Shown piece after piece: positions 37,382 to 47,740 of a stretch of DNA of 64,000 bases. Both the position numbers and the translations under genes were made by a program. The stretch is from NCBI GenBank assembly GCA_965224745.1, contig CBDCZY010000002.1, positions 1-64,000 of the forward strand. Direction: 5' to 3'. The DNA comes from CBDCZY01 sp965224745 (lineage in GTDB: Bacteria; Pseudomonadota; Gammaproteobacteria; Methylococcales; Methylomonadaceae). Each line of letters opens with the position of its first letter. Within the stretch, counting starts at the first letter, position 1. The notes beneath the pieces are model-generated. The model searched no databases, was not told the origin of the DNA, and saw only the letters and a list, made by a program, of their open reading frames with translations.

Positions 37382-39103
37382 TTACTCTCTAGTTACTCGA
37401 TCAACTTCTTCTAAACTGGTGACACCTTGCTTGACTTTTTCCAAACCGGAGCGTCTCAGATCGTTAATCCCCTCATCTTCCGCCGCTTGTGCCAATTGCA
37501 AGGTATTCCCACCCTCGAGAATCAGTTTTCGCATTCCCTCGCTGATGGGCATGACTTGATAAATACCTACTCGGCCTTTATAGCCCTTTACACATTTGTC
37601 GCAACCTTCTATGTGGGCAACGTAGGCTTTTAACTCATGAATCTCTTCTGCTTTAAAACCTGCATCCAAGTATATTTTTTCTGGATAATCTGCTTCTTTT
37701 TTACATTCTGTGCACAATCGCCGAGCCAACCTTTGGGCCATGATTAAATTCACTGAAGAAACGATATTAAAAGGCGGTATACCCATTTGAACCAATCGAT
37801 TCAAAGTTTGAGGGGCATCGTTAGTATGCAAGGTAGAAAGCACCAAATGGCCTGTTTGAGCCGCTTTAACAGCAATTTCTGCGGTTTCTAAATCTCGAAT
37901 TTCCCCCACCATGATGATGTCAGGATCCTGCCGCAAGAAAGCTCTCAACGCAGTAGAAAAATTCATCCCGGCTTTATTGTTCATATTAACCTGGTTAATA
38001 CCAGACACAGTAATTTCCACTGGATCTTCCGCTGTTGAAATGTTTCTTTCCGTTGTATTCAATATATTGAGACCGGTATACAACGATACTGTTTTTCCGC
38101 TACCCGTAGGTCCGGTAACCAATATCATGCCATAAGGCTTAGCGATGGCATCGAGAAAAAGTTTTTGTTGAACTTCTTCAAAACCCAGCTTCTCAATACC
38201 TAGTTGCGCACTGGTAGGATCTAGAATCCGTAAAACCACTTTTTCACCAAACAATGTCGGACAGGTGTTAACCCTAAAATCGATCGCACGATTTTTGGAG
38301 ATCGCCATTTTGATACGACCATCTTGAGGAATACGACGTTCTGCAATATCCATTTTGGACATTACTTTAATACGAGAAATCAGTCGATTAGATATATTTG
38401 CAGGAGGGCTGGCTATTTCGTGCAAAATACCGTCGCTTCTAAAACGTATCCGAAAGTTTTTTTCGTACGGTTCAAGATGAATATCTGAAACCCCTTTTTT
38501 TACAGAATCCAGCAAAATTTTATTCACATAGCGAACGATTGGCGCATCGTCAATATCGACATCTATGGCATTGCCATTATCGTTTTCCTGTTCTCCACCC
38601 GATATTTCGATATTATCCAGATCGTCATCTAACAAATCGCTCATCGTATTATCGGCTGCTTCAATCGCAGTCTCGATCGCTTTGGCTAATTTGTGTTCTT
38701 CTACCAGGATGGTTTCAGTGTTTAACCTTGAATGGAATTTAATTTCATCCAAGGCCTGGAAATTGGTTGGGTCAGAAATAGCAATAAACAGGCGGTTGCC
38801 ACGCTTATAAAGAGGCAGCGCATGGTGCTTCTGGATTAACTTATCGTTAATCAGACTAATGGGTAAATTGTTTATATCAACAGCATCCAGGTCGAATAAA
38901 GGCACGCCAAATTCTTTAGCCGCAATCACAGCAATAGCCTTACTATCAGCAGCCTTATTAGCGACCAAATGGCTAATAAAGAGAACTTTCTTTTTACTTG
39001 CCTCATCCAGATGACGCTCTGCTTCTTCAGCGCTAATAATATCGGCTTGCACCAAACATTTGGCAAAACCACTGAATTGCAAGGTATTAAGAGTAGTTGA
39101 CAT
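37382..39103 (-). CDS. pilB: Type IV pilus assembly ATPase PilB
   Basis: 573 residues. N-terminal MshEN-type domains (about 1-150), then the secretion ATPase with Walker A GPTGSGKTVS, Asp box, Walker B DIIMVGEIRDLETAEIA, His box STLHTNDAPQT, and a four-cysteine zinc site (CTECKKE ... CDKCVKGYKG). It powers pilus extension. No pilA, pilT or pilM-Q genes lie in the window, so the remaining machinery must be elsewhere. Confidence 0.97.
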   Translation of the reverse strand: MSTTLNTLQFSGFAKCLVQADIISAEEAERHLDEASKKKVLFISHLVANKAADSKAIAVIAAKEFGVPLFDLDAVDINNLPISLINDKLIQKHHALPLYKRGNRLFIAISDPTNFQALDEIKFHSRLNTETILVEEHKLAKAIETAIEAADNTMSDLLDDDLDNIEISGGEQENDNGNAIDVDIDDAPIVRYVNKILLDSVKKGVSDIHLEPYEKNFRIRFRSDGILHEIASPPANISNRLISRIKVMSKMDIAERRIPQDGRIKMAISKNRAIDFRVNTCPTLFGEKVVLRILDPTSAQLGIEKLGFEEVQQKLFLDAIAKPYGMILVTGPTGSGKTVSLYTGLNILNTTERNISTAEDPVEITVSGINQVNMNNKAGMNFSTALRAFLRQDPDIIMVGEIRDLETAEIAVKAAQTGHLVLSTLHTNDAPQTLNRLVQMGIPPFNIVSSVNLIMAQRLARRLCTECKKEADYPEKIYLDAGFKAEEIHELKAYVAHIEGCDKCVKGYKGRVGIYQVMPISEGMRKLILEGGNTLQLAQAAEDEGINDLRRSGLEKVKQGVTSLEEVDRVTRE

Positions 39104-39457
39104 GATTCGCTATGATGACATTTTTATATATCGGTACACCAAATATAGAAGATATAAAGGATTTGTAAATCAGCAGAAAATATTCTTACATTGAATGACC
39201 AATATAATTGAAACATCGATTTAATCTTGGCTTAACAAAGTTTTATGCAGAACTGCCAATATCAATGTAATGGGGCGAGTAATTTATTTATGTTGCTGCT
39301 ATTTCAAAATAAATTTCACCGATCAACTTATTACAGTATCTAGCGAAATTAGGTTTATATGATGTTATGAAAATAGTTTAATTCCTATAAACCAGCCGGT
39401 TGTTAAACGACTATAATGAGGCTCTATTTCACCCTGGCTTAAACTACTCTTTCCTCA
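39104..39457. other. Intergenic region between divergent pilB and helicase genes
   Basis: 354 bases with promoters expected for both sides. A TATAAT hexamer at 39412-39417 could be the -10 of the helicase gene, but no matching -35 is seen. Nothing else recognised. Confidence 0.4.
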
Positions 39458-40807
39458 ATGAACCCAATGCAAACAACTGATACTCCTTCAAATGTGTTCA
39501 GCTCTCTTCCACTAGACCAGGATCTGCAAACCACTTTACAGCGAATCGGCTTAGAACAAACAACGCCGGTGCAAGCTGAAGTGATACCTTTGGCATTACA
39601 AAAAAAAGATCTGTTAGTCAGCGCTCAGACTGGCAGCGGCAAAACGATCGCATTTTTACTGCCCTTGTTGAATCTAATACTCACCAATAGTCGCTCACAG
39701 CCTGGTATTCGTGCATTGGTATTAGTACCCACCCGAGAGTTAGCTCGACAAATAACCAATGAATGCAAAGCGTTAGCGGAATCTCAACCGATCAAAATTG
39801 GTATGTTAATAGGTGGTGAAGATTATAAATACCAACAAGCAATGTTTCGCCGAAACCCTGACATCGTTATCGCCACGCCCGGGCGGGTCATTGCTCACTT
39901 GGAATTACAGACAGAGAACCTAACTCACGTGGAACATTTGGTTTTAGATGAAGCTGATCGCATGCTTGACTTAGGGCTTCAAGAGGATGTACTCAAAATT
40001 TCCGGTCTGAGTCAAAATGAGAAACGGCAAACAATGCTTTTTTCAGCGACTCTAACTCATCCAGGCGTTCAAACGGTAGCGAAACGACTAATGATTGATC
40101 CTATCAATATTGAGTTGCAGGCCATTTATGATGCCCACCCTGATATTGAACAACAATTAATAACTTGCGACGATTTCGATCATAAATTCAAGGTTGTAAA
40201 CTGGCTCTTAACGCACGAAACGTTTGATAAAGGATTGATTTTTACAAACACAAAAGCTCGGGCTGACAAACTACGTGGCCCATTGCTGGGGAAAAAACAT
40301 CGGGTTGCTGTTTTGCACGGCGGCGTTGATCAATCAGAACGTAATCGGGTGATGAGTTTATTTCGAGAGGGCCTGATTAAAACGATCATCGCCACAGATG
40401 TTGTCGCTCGCGGCATAGATGTCAAAGGTATTGAATTGGTGATTAATTTTGATATCCCCAGAAACGGTCACGATTATGTGCACCGCATCGGCAGAACCGG
40501 CAGAGCGGGCGAACAGGGCCGTGCGATTTCGCTGGTGAGTTCGACTGAATGGAACTTACTAAACAACATTAAACGTTATTTGGCATTAACTTTGGCTCAA
40601 CGCACTATAAAAGATGTTGAAGGCCATTTCCACGGACCTAAAAAGACCAAATCATCAGGAAAAGCGGCCGGCAAAAAAAAGCATAGCAAGCCAAAGAAAG
40701 AGGCTGTAAAAAAAATTAAAGTCAGACATCGTGATCGAAAAAATATCGGCAAAAGGCGTCAACCCAGTACCAAACAACAACCTGAAGTTAACGACAATAA
40801 AAGCTAG
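39458..40807 (+). CDS. DEAD-box RNA helicase (SrmB/RhlE-like)
   Basis: 449 residues. Q motif TTPVQAEVIP, motif I AQTGSGKT, Ia PTRELA, II DEADRMLD, III SAT, V ATDVVARGIDV, VI HRIGRTGRAG. A lysine-rich tail of about 70 residues follows the core, as in SrmB and RhlE. It likely remodels RNA in ribosome assembly or mRNA decay. The exact paralogue cannot be decided here. Confidence 0.93.
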   Translation: MNPMQTTDTPSNVFSSLPLDQDLQTTLQRIGLEQTTPVQAEVIPLALQKKDLLVSAQTGSGKTIAFLLPLLNLILTNSRSQPGIRALVLVPTRELARQITNECKALAESQPIKIGMLIGGEDYKYQQAMFRRNPDIVIATPGRVIAHLELQTENLTHVEHLVLDEADRMLDLGLQEDVLKISGLSQNEKRQTMLFSATLTHPGVQTVAKRLMIDPINIELQAIYDAHPDIEQQLITCDDFDHKFKVVNWLLTHETFDKGLIFTNTKARADKLRGPLLGKKHRVAVLHGGVDQSERNRVMSLFREGLIKTIIATDVVARGIDVKGIELVINFDIPRNGHDYVHRIGRTGRAGEQGRAISLVSSTEWNLLNNIKRYLALTLAQRTIKDVEGHFHGPKKTKSSGKAAGKKKHSKPKKEAVKKIKVRHRDRKNIGKRRQPSTKQQPEVNDNKS

Positions 40808-41012
40808 CAAACAATGGAAGCAGTTTCCGCTGAAAATTTAGAAATACTTTATTTTGTCGAAGGGAGATAAGGATCAGTAAAGCATACCTCTAAAGTCTTG
40901 GCCCTATTATGGGTGTTGCAAAGAAGTTGGGCTGCTTCATAATGAATTCGTCACGTCAATGTCAGGTGAGACAATAGAAACACACTAGCCGAGCCAGTGC
41001 CAAATTAAACGG

Positions 41013-41909
41013 TCAATGTATAAAAAATTTTGAAAAAATAACTACATTCCCAGGATCTTGATATTCAAGGGTGTCAAAACAAAGCTTTTTCGACATGGCG
41101 ATACCCCTTCCAAACTTGCTGTTCGCTCGATTAGGGTGCAGGTCTAAAAAATATTCCCAATCAAAACCGTCCCCTTGGTCTTCTAATCGAAAGACTATTT
41201 TTTTTCGATCTTTTGCCACTTGAATTTTGGCTTTTTTCTTTCTATATTGAGGTTTTGCTAATCTCTTACTGACTTCTTTTTTCCAAATCCCTTGCCTAAT
41301 CCATTCATTTTTTTCCTGGTAGCTAATACCCAAATTACCATGCTCAACTGCATTTAACATCAATTCGTACAACCCTAATATAACCGCTTCCGGTGATGGA
41401 GACAGTTGTGCTATAAACCGTGAGATCACTTTGACTTCTTCTAAGGTTCTAAAAGTAAATTGGCACTTGTCCATTAACGACAGAGATTGAGCTGTCGTGT
41501 AGATTGAAGTCTGAAGACCCTTATAAACTTGAAAGGCCTTTAGCGCTCTATTCAGTATCGCTAGAAAAGTACTTTGTTTAAAAGGCTTGCTCAAAAAGTA
41601 AAAAACACCGGCACTAATGCCGCGAGCAACATCGTCTGCTGATGAAGCACCCGTTATCAAAATAATGGGGATATTCTTGAAAACTTCAGCAGCATGTAAG
41701 CGTCGGACAAACTCAATGCCATCAATATTCGGCATCTCACTGTCCAACACTATGGCATCGACTTGCTGGCCAGACAGGACATAGTTTAATGCAGCTTCTG
41801 CATCTTGATAAGATAATACCTCAAAATCAGTTTCTGCCAGATAATCACTGATGAGTAACAAATTCATCATTTGATCATCAATTGAAAGCACAACTTTTTT
41901 CATGAGCAA
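41013..41909 (-). CDS. Receiver domain fused to RsbW-like ATPase
   Basis: 298 residues. The N-terminal receiver (about 1-125) has paired acids (LSIDDQ), phosphoacceptor Asp in IVLDSEMPNIDG, Thr in LITGAS and Lys in LSKPF. The C-terminal part (about 150-298) is a HATPase_c_2 domain: N-box ELMLNAVEHGNLG, G1 EDQGDGFDWE, G2 GRGIAMSKKL. This ATPase type is found in anti-sigma kinases (RsbW, SpoIIAB). There is no PP2C phosphatase or anti-anti-sigma gene beside it, so its partner is unknown. Confidence 0.88.
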   Translation of the reverse strand: MLMKKVVLSIDDQMMNLLLISDYLAETDFEVLSYQDAEAALNYVLSGQQVDAIVLDSEMPNIDGIEFVRRLHAAEVFKNIPIILITGASSADDVARGISAGVFYFLSKPFKQSTFLAILNRALKAFQVYKGLQTSIYTTAQSLSLMDKCQFTFRTLEEVKVISRFIAQLSPSPEAVILGLYELMLNAVEHGNLGISYQEKNEWIRQGIWKKEVSKRLAKPQYRKKKAKIQVAKDRKKIVFRLEDQGDGFDWEYFLDLHPNRANSKFGRGIAMSKKLCFDTLEYQDPGNVVIFSKFFIH

Positions 41910-42279
41910 TATCTCAAAATAAATAAGTTAGATCGCTTGCTCAAATTTATATTTTCCATTGCAATGTATAAATAGTATTTCCTTCAAACTTTATTAGTAT
42001 TAGGTAGAAATTTAATCTGGTCTGTTTTCAACCGACTGCTTAACAGAAATGTAGTCAAATAGCAGCACTCTATCGCTGATACCTAAAAAAAAACAAAAAC
42101 ATATTTTGGGGAAAATAAAACCGGTCTATGACAAGCAGGCAGAGAACAGGATTTCAATTTCTTGCTGCACCAAATTGAAGCATAGCCGGGGATTAATAAA
42201 ATTCAATCGTGAAAAGGTAATTCTATTCAGTTAAAATTTCTTTCGTGCTCGTTCCTTGGCTAATCCAATCCATTTAGAA
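41910..42279. other. Intergenic region
   Basis: 370 bases of AT-rich sequence between two minus-strand genes. I see no open frame, terminator or repeat worth naming. Confidence 0.4.
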
Positions 42280-43479
42280 CTAAGAAATTCTTTTTGTAGC
42301 CCGAATAAAAATCAGCACCCAATAGGCCACAGCTGAGAATATGGCTCCTGTAAAAAATGTTATTTGACTGCCGTAGGCATCCCATAGCAAACCTGCTACG
42401 ATGCTTGCAAATAATAATGATAAGCCACAAATGCTATTGAATATTCCAAAGGCAGTACCTTTAGATTCGGTTGGCGCCGCATCTGCTATTAAAGCAGTTA
42501 TTATCCCTTGACTTAAACCCATATGGAGCCCCCAAAATACAACGCCCATTATCAATAATTCAAGAGAGTTGTTGCTGGATGCCAAGGTCAAGTCAGCCAG
42601 GATTAATGCAATTAAACCCCAAGACAGGATCCTTTTTCTATCGATACGATCAGCTAACATGCCAACGGGATAAGCTGATAGAGAATAGACCAAGCTCATT
42701 ATCACCATCACAATAGGTATTGAAGTGATCGATAAACCGACTTGATGTGCCTGAAGCAATAAAAAAGCTTCACTAAAACGAGCAAGCGAAAACACTGCTC
42801 CCAGAGCGACTATCCACCAATAGGTATTTGAAAATTCTTTAGCCGCTATCCATTGAATGGGTGATTTAAATTTTACGCCTGCTTTCGATTGTTTTGGTTC
42901 TTGAATGCCAACAAAGATTAGAAAAACACTCAAAAAAGCAGGGATAACAGCGTACCACAATACGGCTTTAATATCGTCTTGGTGGTAAAAAAGTAATGCA
43001 ACCGCCGCCAATGGACCTAAAAACGCTCCAATAGCATCCATTGATTGACGGAGACCATAACATGCGTTGCGGATCGATAGCGGCGCAACTTCAGCGATCA
43101 AAGCGTCCCTGGGTGCACCTCGAATACCCTTCCCGATTCGGTCTAAAAATCTTGCCACGAAAACCACTTCGATAGAGTGCGCAAGAGGAAAGAGGGGTTT
43201 TGTCAAGGCAGCCATTCCATAACCGGCAAAAATCAGCCATTTCCGGAAACCGAGATAATCGCTCAGAGCACCAGAAAATACTTTGACAATAAGCGCTGTT
43301 GCTTCTGCGATACCTTCCAAAAAACCGACAGTTAATGCGCTCGCACCCAAATGGGTCACTAAAAAAACAGGCAGCAGGCAATGCACCAGTTCGGATGATA
43401 AGTCCATGCACAGGCTAACCCATCCAAGCGTCCTTATGGTTTTGGGAATGCCAAGCTTCTTACCTCGTTGATCTACCAA
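42280..43479 (-). CDS. MFS transporter
   Basis: 399 residues with about 12 membrane segments. The loop motif GALSDYLGFRKW after the second segment and MLADRIDRKRIL after the eighth match the MFS pattern, and RFLDRIGKGIRGAPRDALIA is typical of one bacterial MFS subfamily with unknown substrate. Inner-membrane exporter or importer; substrate not predictable. It lies 33 bases downstream of the LOG-family gene, same strand. Confidence 0.85.
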   Translation of the reverse strand: MVDQRGKKLGIPKTIRTLGWVSLCMDLSSELVHCLLPVFLVTHLGASALTVGFLEGIAEATALIVKVFSGALSDYLGFRKWLIFAGYGMAALTKPLFPLAHSIEVVFVARFLDRIGKGIRGAPRDALIAEVAPLSIRNACYGLRQSMDAIGAFLGPLAAVALLFYHQDDIKAVLWYAVIPAFLSVFLIFVGIQEPKQSKAGVKFKSPIQWIAAKEFSNTYWWIVALGAVFSLARFSEAFLLLQAHQVGLSITSIPIVMVIMSLVYSLSAYPVGMLADRIDRKRILSWGLIALILADLTLASSNNSLELLIMGVVFWGLHMGLSQGIITALIADAAPTESKGTAFGIFNSICGLSLLFASIVAGLLWDAYGSQITFFTGAIFSAVAYWVLIFIRATKRIS

Positions 43480-43512
43480 ATGATATCGATATTAGCAGCT
43501 TATCTGAATGAT

Positions 43513-44487
43513 TTATTTGCAATGAGGAAATAAGTTTTCGCCTTTCGCTGCGTACCACGCCAAAATACTATCCCATATTGCGTGGGCTGTTTCGGAGTAC
43601 CAGAACAAATCTTTATCTTCTATATCGATCTCCCCTTCTTCTAAAAGAAAATCGATATCAAAGGCTCGTTCCCAAAACGACCGACCAACCAAGACAATAG
43701 GCAGTGGTTTAATCGTTCGGGTTTGCACTAAACGCAGGGCTTCAAATAATTCGTCTAACGTACCATAACCGCCTGGGAAGAACACCAAAGCTTTGGTGCG
43801 TAATAAGAAATGTAGTTTGCGCATAGCAAAAAAACGAAATTTAAAACATAATTCCGGCGTTATATAGGGATTAGGAAATTGTTTTTGTGGCAATGAAATA
43901 TTGAGCCCAATCGATTTGGCCCCCACATCATTGGCACCTCGATTTGCGGCTTCCATGATACCGGGCCCACCACCGGTCATGATCGCTAGTTTGCAATCTA
44001 ACGGCCCATAGCCCGAATTACCGACCAATCGACCAAATTCCCTAGCTATTTCGTAATACTGGCTTCTTGCCTCTAATCGTTCTGCAATGTTGAGTTTTTG
44101 ACGTAAATTGTCTTCGTCAGGACAACGCTTTAACGCTTCCTTCAATACAGCGACTTGTTGCCTGGCGCTCCTACTTTCTTTCATCCGGCTACCACCAAAC
44201 ACAACGACCGTCTTTTTAATGCCGTGAGACTTAAGACGACGTTCTGGTTTTAAATAGTCAGCCCGCAATTTTAATTGTATCGCTTCATCTCGACTCAAAA
44301 ATCTAAAATCGATCGTATCTTGTCGATAAGTGGGCGAATCCAGGATTTTCAAAACTTTTTTAAAAGCCTCTGGATCTTCTTGCAACGGTTTTGGTTTTTC
44401 ATTAGGCAACGGCACCCTGCGCGCTTTGCGAACCCGATTTGCTATTGATCTCATCAGTGCAGCTACTTCTGTTTCGCTCTTAGCCAT
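43513..44487 (-). CDS. LOG-family protein (nucleotide phosphoribohydrolase-like)
   Basis: 324 residues. The Rossmann-type LOG core has MTGGGPGIMEAANRGA and the signature PGGYGTLDELFEAL. Family members hydrolyse nucleoside 5'-monophosphates (cytokinin-activating in plants, purine turnover in bacteria) and were once mislabelled lysine decarboxylases. An N-terminal extension of about 90 residues is basic. It sits between cbpA and the MFS gene. The substrate here is not known. Confidence 0.85.
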   Translation of the reverse strand: MAKSETEVAALMRSIANRVRKARRVPLPNEKPKPLQEDPEAFKKVLKILDSPTYRQDTIDFRFLSRDEAIQLKLRADYLKPERRLKSHGIKKTVVVFGGSRMKESRSARQQVAVLKEALKRCPDEDNLRQKLNIAERLEARSQYYEIAREFGRLVGNSGYGPLDCKLAIMTGGGPGIMEAANRGANDVGAKSIGLNISLPQKQFPNPYITPELCFKFRFFAMRKLHFLLRTKALVFFPGGYGTLDELFEALRLVQTRTIKPLPIVLVGRSFWERAFDIDFLLEEGEIDIEDKDLFWYSETAHAIWDSILAWYAAKGENLFPHCK

Positions 44488-44554
44488 GTTTTCACTTTTT
44501 TAGTGATAATCCTTAATACATCCAAGCAATCGTCTTTCATTCCACCTTACTTTC

Positions 44555-45508
44555 TCACATTCCTAAATCTTTGCGCGGGTTGATTGAAAATTTGTTCGCC
44601 ATCTGTTGGTAAAATGACTTGGCTTCGGCGGTGTTCGCAGGAGGCACCACAATCTTGAGGGTCACATACTGATCTCCTGTACGTGTTCCAGGCATACCTC
44701 TACCTTTAAGCCGTAATTTCTGTCCCGATTGAGAATTGGCCGGAATTTTAAGATCTACAGCACCGCCTAGCGTTGGAACTGACAGGGTTGCCCCTAAAGC
44801 CGCTTCCCAAGGGGTGATAGGTAAATCAAGGTAGATATCTTGTTCAGCCGCCTTAAAGTGGCGATGAGGTTTAAACTTAATTTCTAAGTACAAATCGCCT
44901 TTTTTTCCTCTACCAACTCCTTCACTCCCCTGCCCGGCTAATCGAATCCGTTGACCCGCTTTTATTCCTTTTGGAATTTTTACTTTTAGCGTGTGTGTAT
45001 TGGTCACTAAATGCCCAGAACTGTCGGTTTTTGGCACCTTCAGAGAAATTGATTTCGACTTTCCGGTATAGGCCTCTTCTAACTCAATCATGATTTTAGC
45101 GTGCCGGTCTTCGCCCGGTGAACTATTGACGCGACCACGAAATGGATCATCCTGGGAAGGACGAAACCCGCGACCAAATAAGGTTTCAAAAAAGTCACTA
45201 AACCCGGCTCCATCGCCTTTGGGAAAGCCCCCACCTTTAAATTCATAGCCTGTATTCCAATCGGGAGGAGGTGTAAACCCCTGACCCGTTTGCCAATCTG
45301 AACCCAATTGGTCATAGGCTACTCTTTTTTCCGGGTCTTTCAGTACTTCATATGCTTCACCTATTTCCTTAAATTTCTTTTCAGCTTCCTTTTCTTTGCT
45401 GACATCTGGGTGGTATTTACGCGCAAGCCGGCGATACGCTTTTTTAACGTCATCTTGCGTGGCGCTCTTAGCGACCTCCAGAATTTTATAATAATCTTTA
45501 TATTCCAT
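44555..45508 (-). CDS. cbpA: CbpA-like DnaJ-class co-chaperone
   Basis: 317 residues. J domain with RKYHPDVSK (about 1-70), Gly/Phe region, then two DnaJ C-terminal beta domains; the cysteine-rich zinc domain of DnaJ is absent, so this is a class B, CbpA-like protein. It should stimulate a DnaK under stress. No cbpM modulator gene is adjacent. It is followed by the LOG-family gene 67 bases on. Confidence 0.9.
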   Translation of the reverse strand: MEYKDYYKILEVAKSATQDDVKKAYRRLARKYHPDVSKEKEAEKKFKEIGEAYEVLKDPEKRVAYDQLGSDWQTGQGFTPPPDWNTGYEFKGGGFPKGDGAGFSDFFETLFGRGFRPSQDDPFRGRVNSSPGEDRHAKIMIELEEAYTGKSKSISLKVPKTDSSGHLVTNTHTLKVKIPKGIKAGQRIRLAGQGSEGVGRGKKGDLYLEIKFKPHRHFKAAEQDIYLDLPITPWEAALGATLSVPTLGGAVDLKIPANSQSGQKLRLKGRGMPGTRTGDQYVTLKIVVPPANTAEAKSFYQQMANKFSINPRKDLGM

Positions 45509-46168
45509 GCCGTTAATAAATATCGATTATATTGTTTAATTGCGCATAATTTAAAACCTTAATATCAATAATCTGGGTGATTATTCTAACTTAGATCATT
45601 AAGATCTCAATATACGCTTCCAAGCTCCTTTATGCTACATCGTCAAGGTTATTTATTATTAATCATTACAACCAGTACGTAGCAATCTGCACCTGTCGAA
45701 ATTGGAATAGTGATTGAGCTATGGGCGTATTGAGAAATACTGAAGTGGCTACGCTCAATCGATCACACAAGATAAAACACCCCCTAACTCACTCTATATC
45801 AATAGTTGCAGTGCGTTAAGATCCCAGTATTGAATTCTTTGGGTTCCAATTTCAAGAAAAAAAGTATGCAGGATTGGAATCATGCTACTCACGTCTAGTG
45901 CTAAATACTTCACACCATTTGACAGAAATATTACGCAGATTTTCCTGAGAACGTTGTTTAAACTTTAACTACCTACTAGCACACGTTCTATTCTGCAGAA
46001 GAAAATATGCAAAAGGCTTCTGAAATAAAACTACTGCTACCGTGGGTACTGACGCTCCTGAGTAAATAGCCGGAACCTCTTAGATATAATCCACAAGTGG
46101 GCACTTATCTTTTAGGCTTTCCTCTGACAACTCGCGAGTCTTTAACCTTTAAATTGAAGGAGATTCAA
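45509..46168. other. Intergenic region before the peptide cassette
   Basis: 660 bases between cbpA and the peptide gene. A TATAAT hexamer at 46085-46090, 79 bases before the peptide start, is a possible -10; the -35 is not clear. A 20-codon frame (46007-46069) is too short to support. No immunity-like gene with membrane segments was found. Confidence 0.45.
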
Positions 46169-46399
46169 ATGTTTAAACGAATGATACAGAACGAGTCTGA
46201 TTTAACTCAAGATACAGAAGTAAGCATCGAGGCTGGTGAGATAACAGAGCTAAACTTGGCTGAGATCCATCAGGTTAGTGGCGGCTGCCCAGTCGATAAT
46301 TCTCATTTCCCTCAACCGCTCGAGCTGCTTTTGGAGGTGCCTGATCCTACAGAGCCGCGAGCTTTCGTTATGCCTGTTCTATCGAGGCTAGCAGTTTGA
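46169..46399 (+). CDS. Double-glycine leader peptide precursor (microcin-like)
   Basis: 76 residues from ATG 46169, with AAGGAGA six bases upstream; the frame is open further 5' to 46097 but without support. The leader (1-39) ends LNLAEIHQVSGG and matches the double-glycine pattern: Leu -12, Glu -8, Ile -7, Val -4, Gly-Gly. Cleavage after residue 39 would release a 37-residue core beginning CPVDNSHFPQPLELLLEV, with one cysteine, seven prolines and net acidic charge, ending MPVLSRLAV. It is followed by the matching adaptor and C39 exporter. The core does not look like a glycine-rich class IIb bacteriocin; toxin, signal or modified peptide are all possible. Confidence 0.82.
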   Translation: MFKRMIQNESDLTQDTEVSIEAGEITELNLAEIHQVSGGCPVDNSHFPQPLELLLEVPDPTEPRAFVMPVLSRLAV

Positions 46400-46481
46400 T
46401 GAGAACAAACCAGTGATGCCAGTCTATTAAGGCTGGAATGGCTGTTATTGTACAATATTTTTATAAGGTTGGTAGGGAGAA

Positions 46482-47738
46482 TTGAATAAAGTGGCTCGCG
46501 ATCTATTTCGTCAAGAAGCACTTGATGCAAAGCGAGAAAAGGTTCTCGGCGAAATCATTGTCGCGAGTCCTTTATCTTTCTCCCTGCTCACCACAGTTGC
46601 AATAACTATAGTAATTTCGTTGATTGCATTCATCAGTTGGGGGGAGTACACCCGCAAGGTCCATGTGAAAGGTTATCTTGCCCCGAATAAAGGATTGATC
46701 AAAGTGTATTCTCCGAAGGCAGGAATATTGATCGAAAAACATGTCAACGAAGGAGATAAAGTTCAGCAAGGAGACACATTATTTATTCTCTCCACCGAAA
46801 GTAGTTCACGTGAGGAACCCGAGGCGCAAGCTGCTGCTATCGACCGACTTCGACAACGTCGGGACAGGTTAAAGAATGAGCTATTGCAGCAACAACAGAT
46901 TGATCGAAACGAGTTGAACGAGCTGCAAGATAAGCTGCGAAGCATGAAAACTGAGTTGAATCAACTGAAAACTGAACTGGTTACTCAGGAGCAGCGTGTA
47001 GCAAGCGCAAGAGAAACCGAGCACAAGTACCATAAATTATTGGCTGGAAACTTCGTTGCGACAGTCGAGGCGCAAGAGAAGCAGGAATTACTGTTGGATC
47101 AACAATTGCAGCTACAAAGGAGTCTGCGAGACCAGACTACGCTCCAGCGAGAGATCAATGCAGTTAAGCTCGAACTCTCGACATTCGAGCCAAAAGCAAC
47201 CAACAGACGGTCGGCAATGGAACGCGACATTGCGACCCTGGAACAAGAATTAACCGAATATGAATCCCGTCGTAATATCGTCATTACAGCACCAAGGAAT
47301 GGGACGATATCAACAATTTTAACGGAATACGGCCAGTTCTCGAACCCCGAAGCGCCTTTATTATCGATTATCCCGAACAACGCCCACTTAGAGGCACGCT
47401 TGTTGATACCGTCACGAGCAATCGGCTTTGTGGAACCTGAACAAACCGTCTCGATCCGTTATCAAGCTTTCCCTTATCAACGTTTCGGGAATTATAAGGG
47501 CAGCATTAAACAGGTCACGAGGACGTTGACGACACCTAATGAGGTGAATCTTCCTGTTTCTCTGGAAGAGCCTGTGTATCTGGCAACAGTCGCTTTAGAT
47601 TCTCAATTCGTAGATGTGTATAAAAAGGTCATGCCGTTGCAGTCCGGCATGTTGTTGGAAGCAGATATTGGGTTGGACCATCGTCACATTATCGAGTGGT
47701 TGTTCGAGCCTCTACTTAGTTTAAAAGGTCGGCTGTAA
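46482..47738 (+). CDS. HlyD/CvaA-type secretion adaptor
   Basis: 418 residues. Short cytoplasmic start (DLFRQEALDAKREKVLGE), one membrane segment (about 30-50), a lipoyl-like half (HVKGYLAPNKGLIKVYSPKAG), a long coiled-coil hairpin (about 105-235), and the second lipoyl/beta-barrel half (ITAPRNGTISTILTEYGQ). It would link the inner-membrane exporter to a TolC-like outer-membrane channel. The start is TTG 46482 or GTG 46491. It lies 82 bases after the peptide gene and 2 bases before the exporter. Confidence 0.93.
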   Translation: MNKVARDLFRQEALDAKREKVLGEIIVASPLSFSLLTTVAITIVISLIAFISWGEYTRKVHVKGYLAPNKGLIKVYSPKAGILIEKHVNEGDKVQQGDTLFILSTESSSREEPEAQAAAIDRLRQRRDRLKNELLQQQQIDRNELNELQDKLRSMKTELNQLKTELVTQEQRVASARETEHKYHKLLAGNFVATVEAQEKQELLLDQQLQLQRSLRDQTTLQREINAVKLELSTFEPKATNRRSAMERDIATLEQELTEYESRRNIVITAPRNGTISTILTEYGQFSNPEAPLLSIIPNNAHLEARLLIPSRAIGFVEPEQTVSIRYQAFPYQRFGNYKGSIKQVTRTLTTPNEVNLPVSLEEPVYLATVALDSQFVDVYKKVMPLQSGMLLEADIGLDHRHIIEWLFEPLLSLKGRL

Positions 47739-47740
47739 CC

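Noticed and set aside
46007..46069. 20-codon frame MQKASEIKLLLPWVLTLLSK before the peptide gene
   Set aside because: Too short, weak ribosome site, no leader motif; could be chance.
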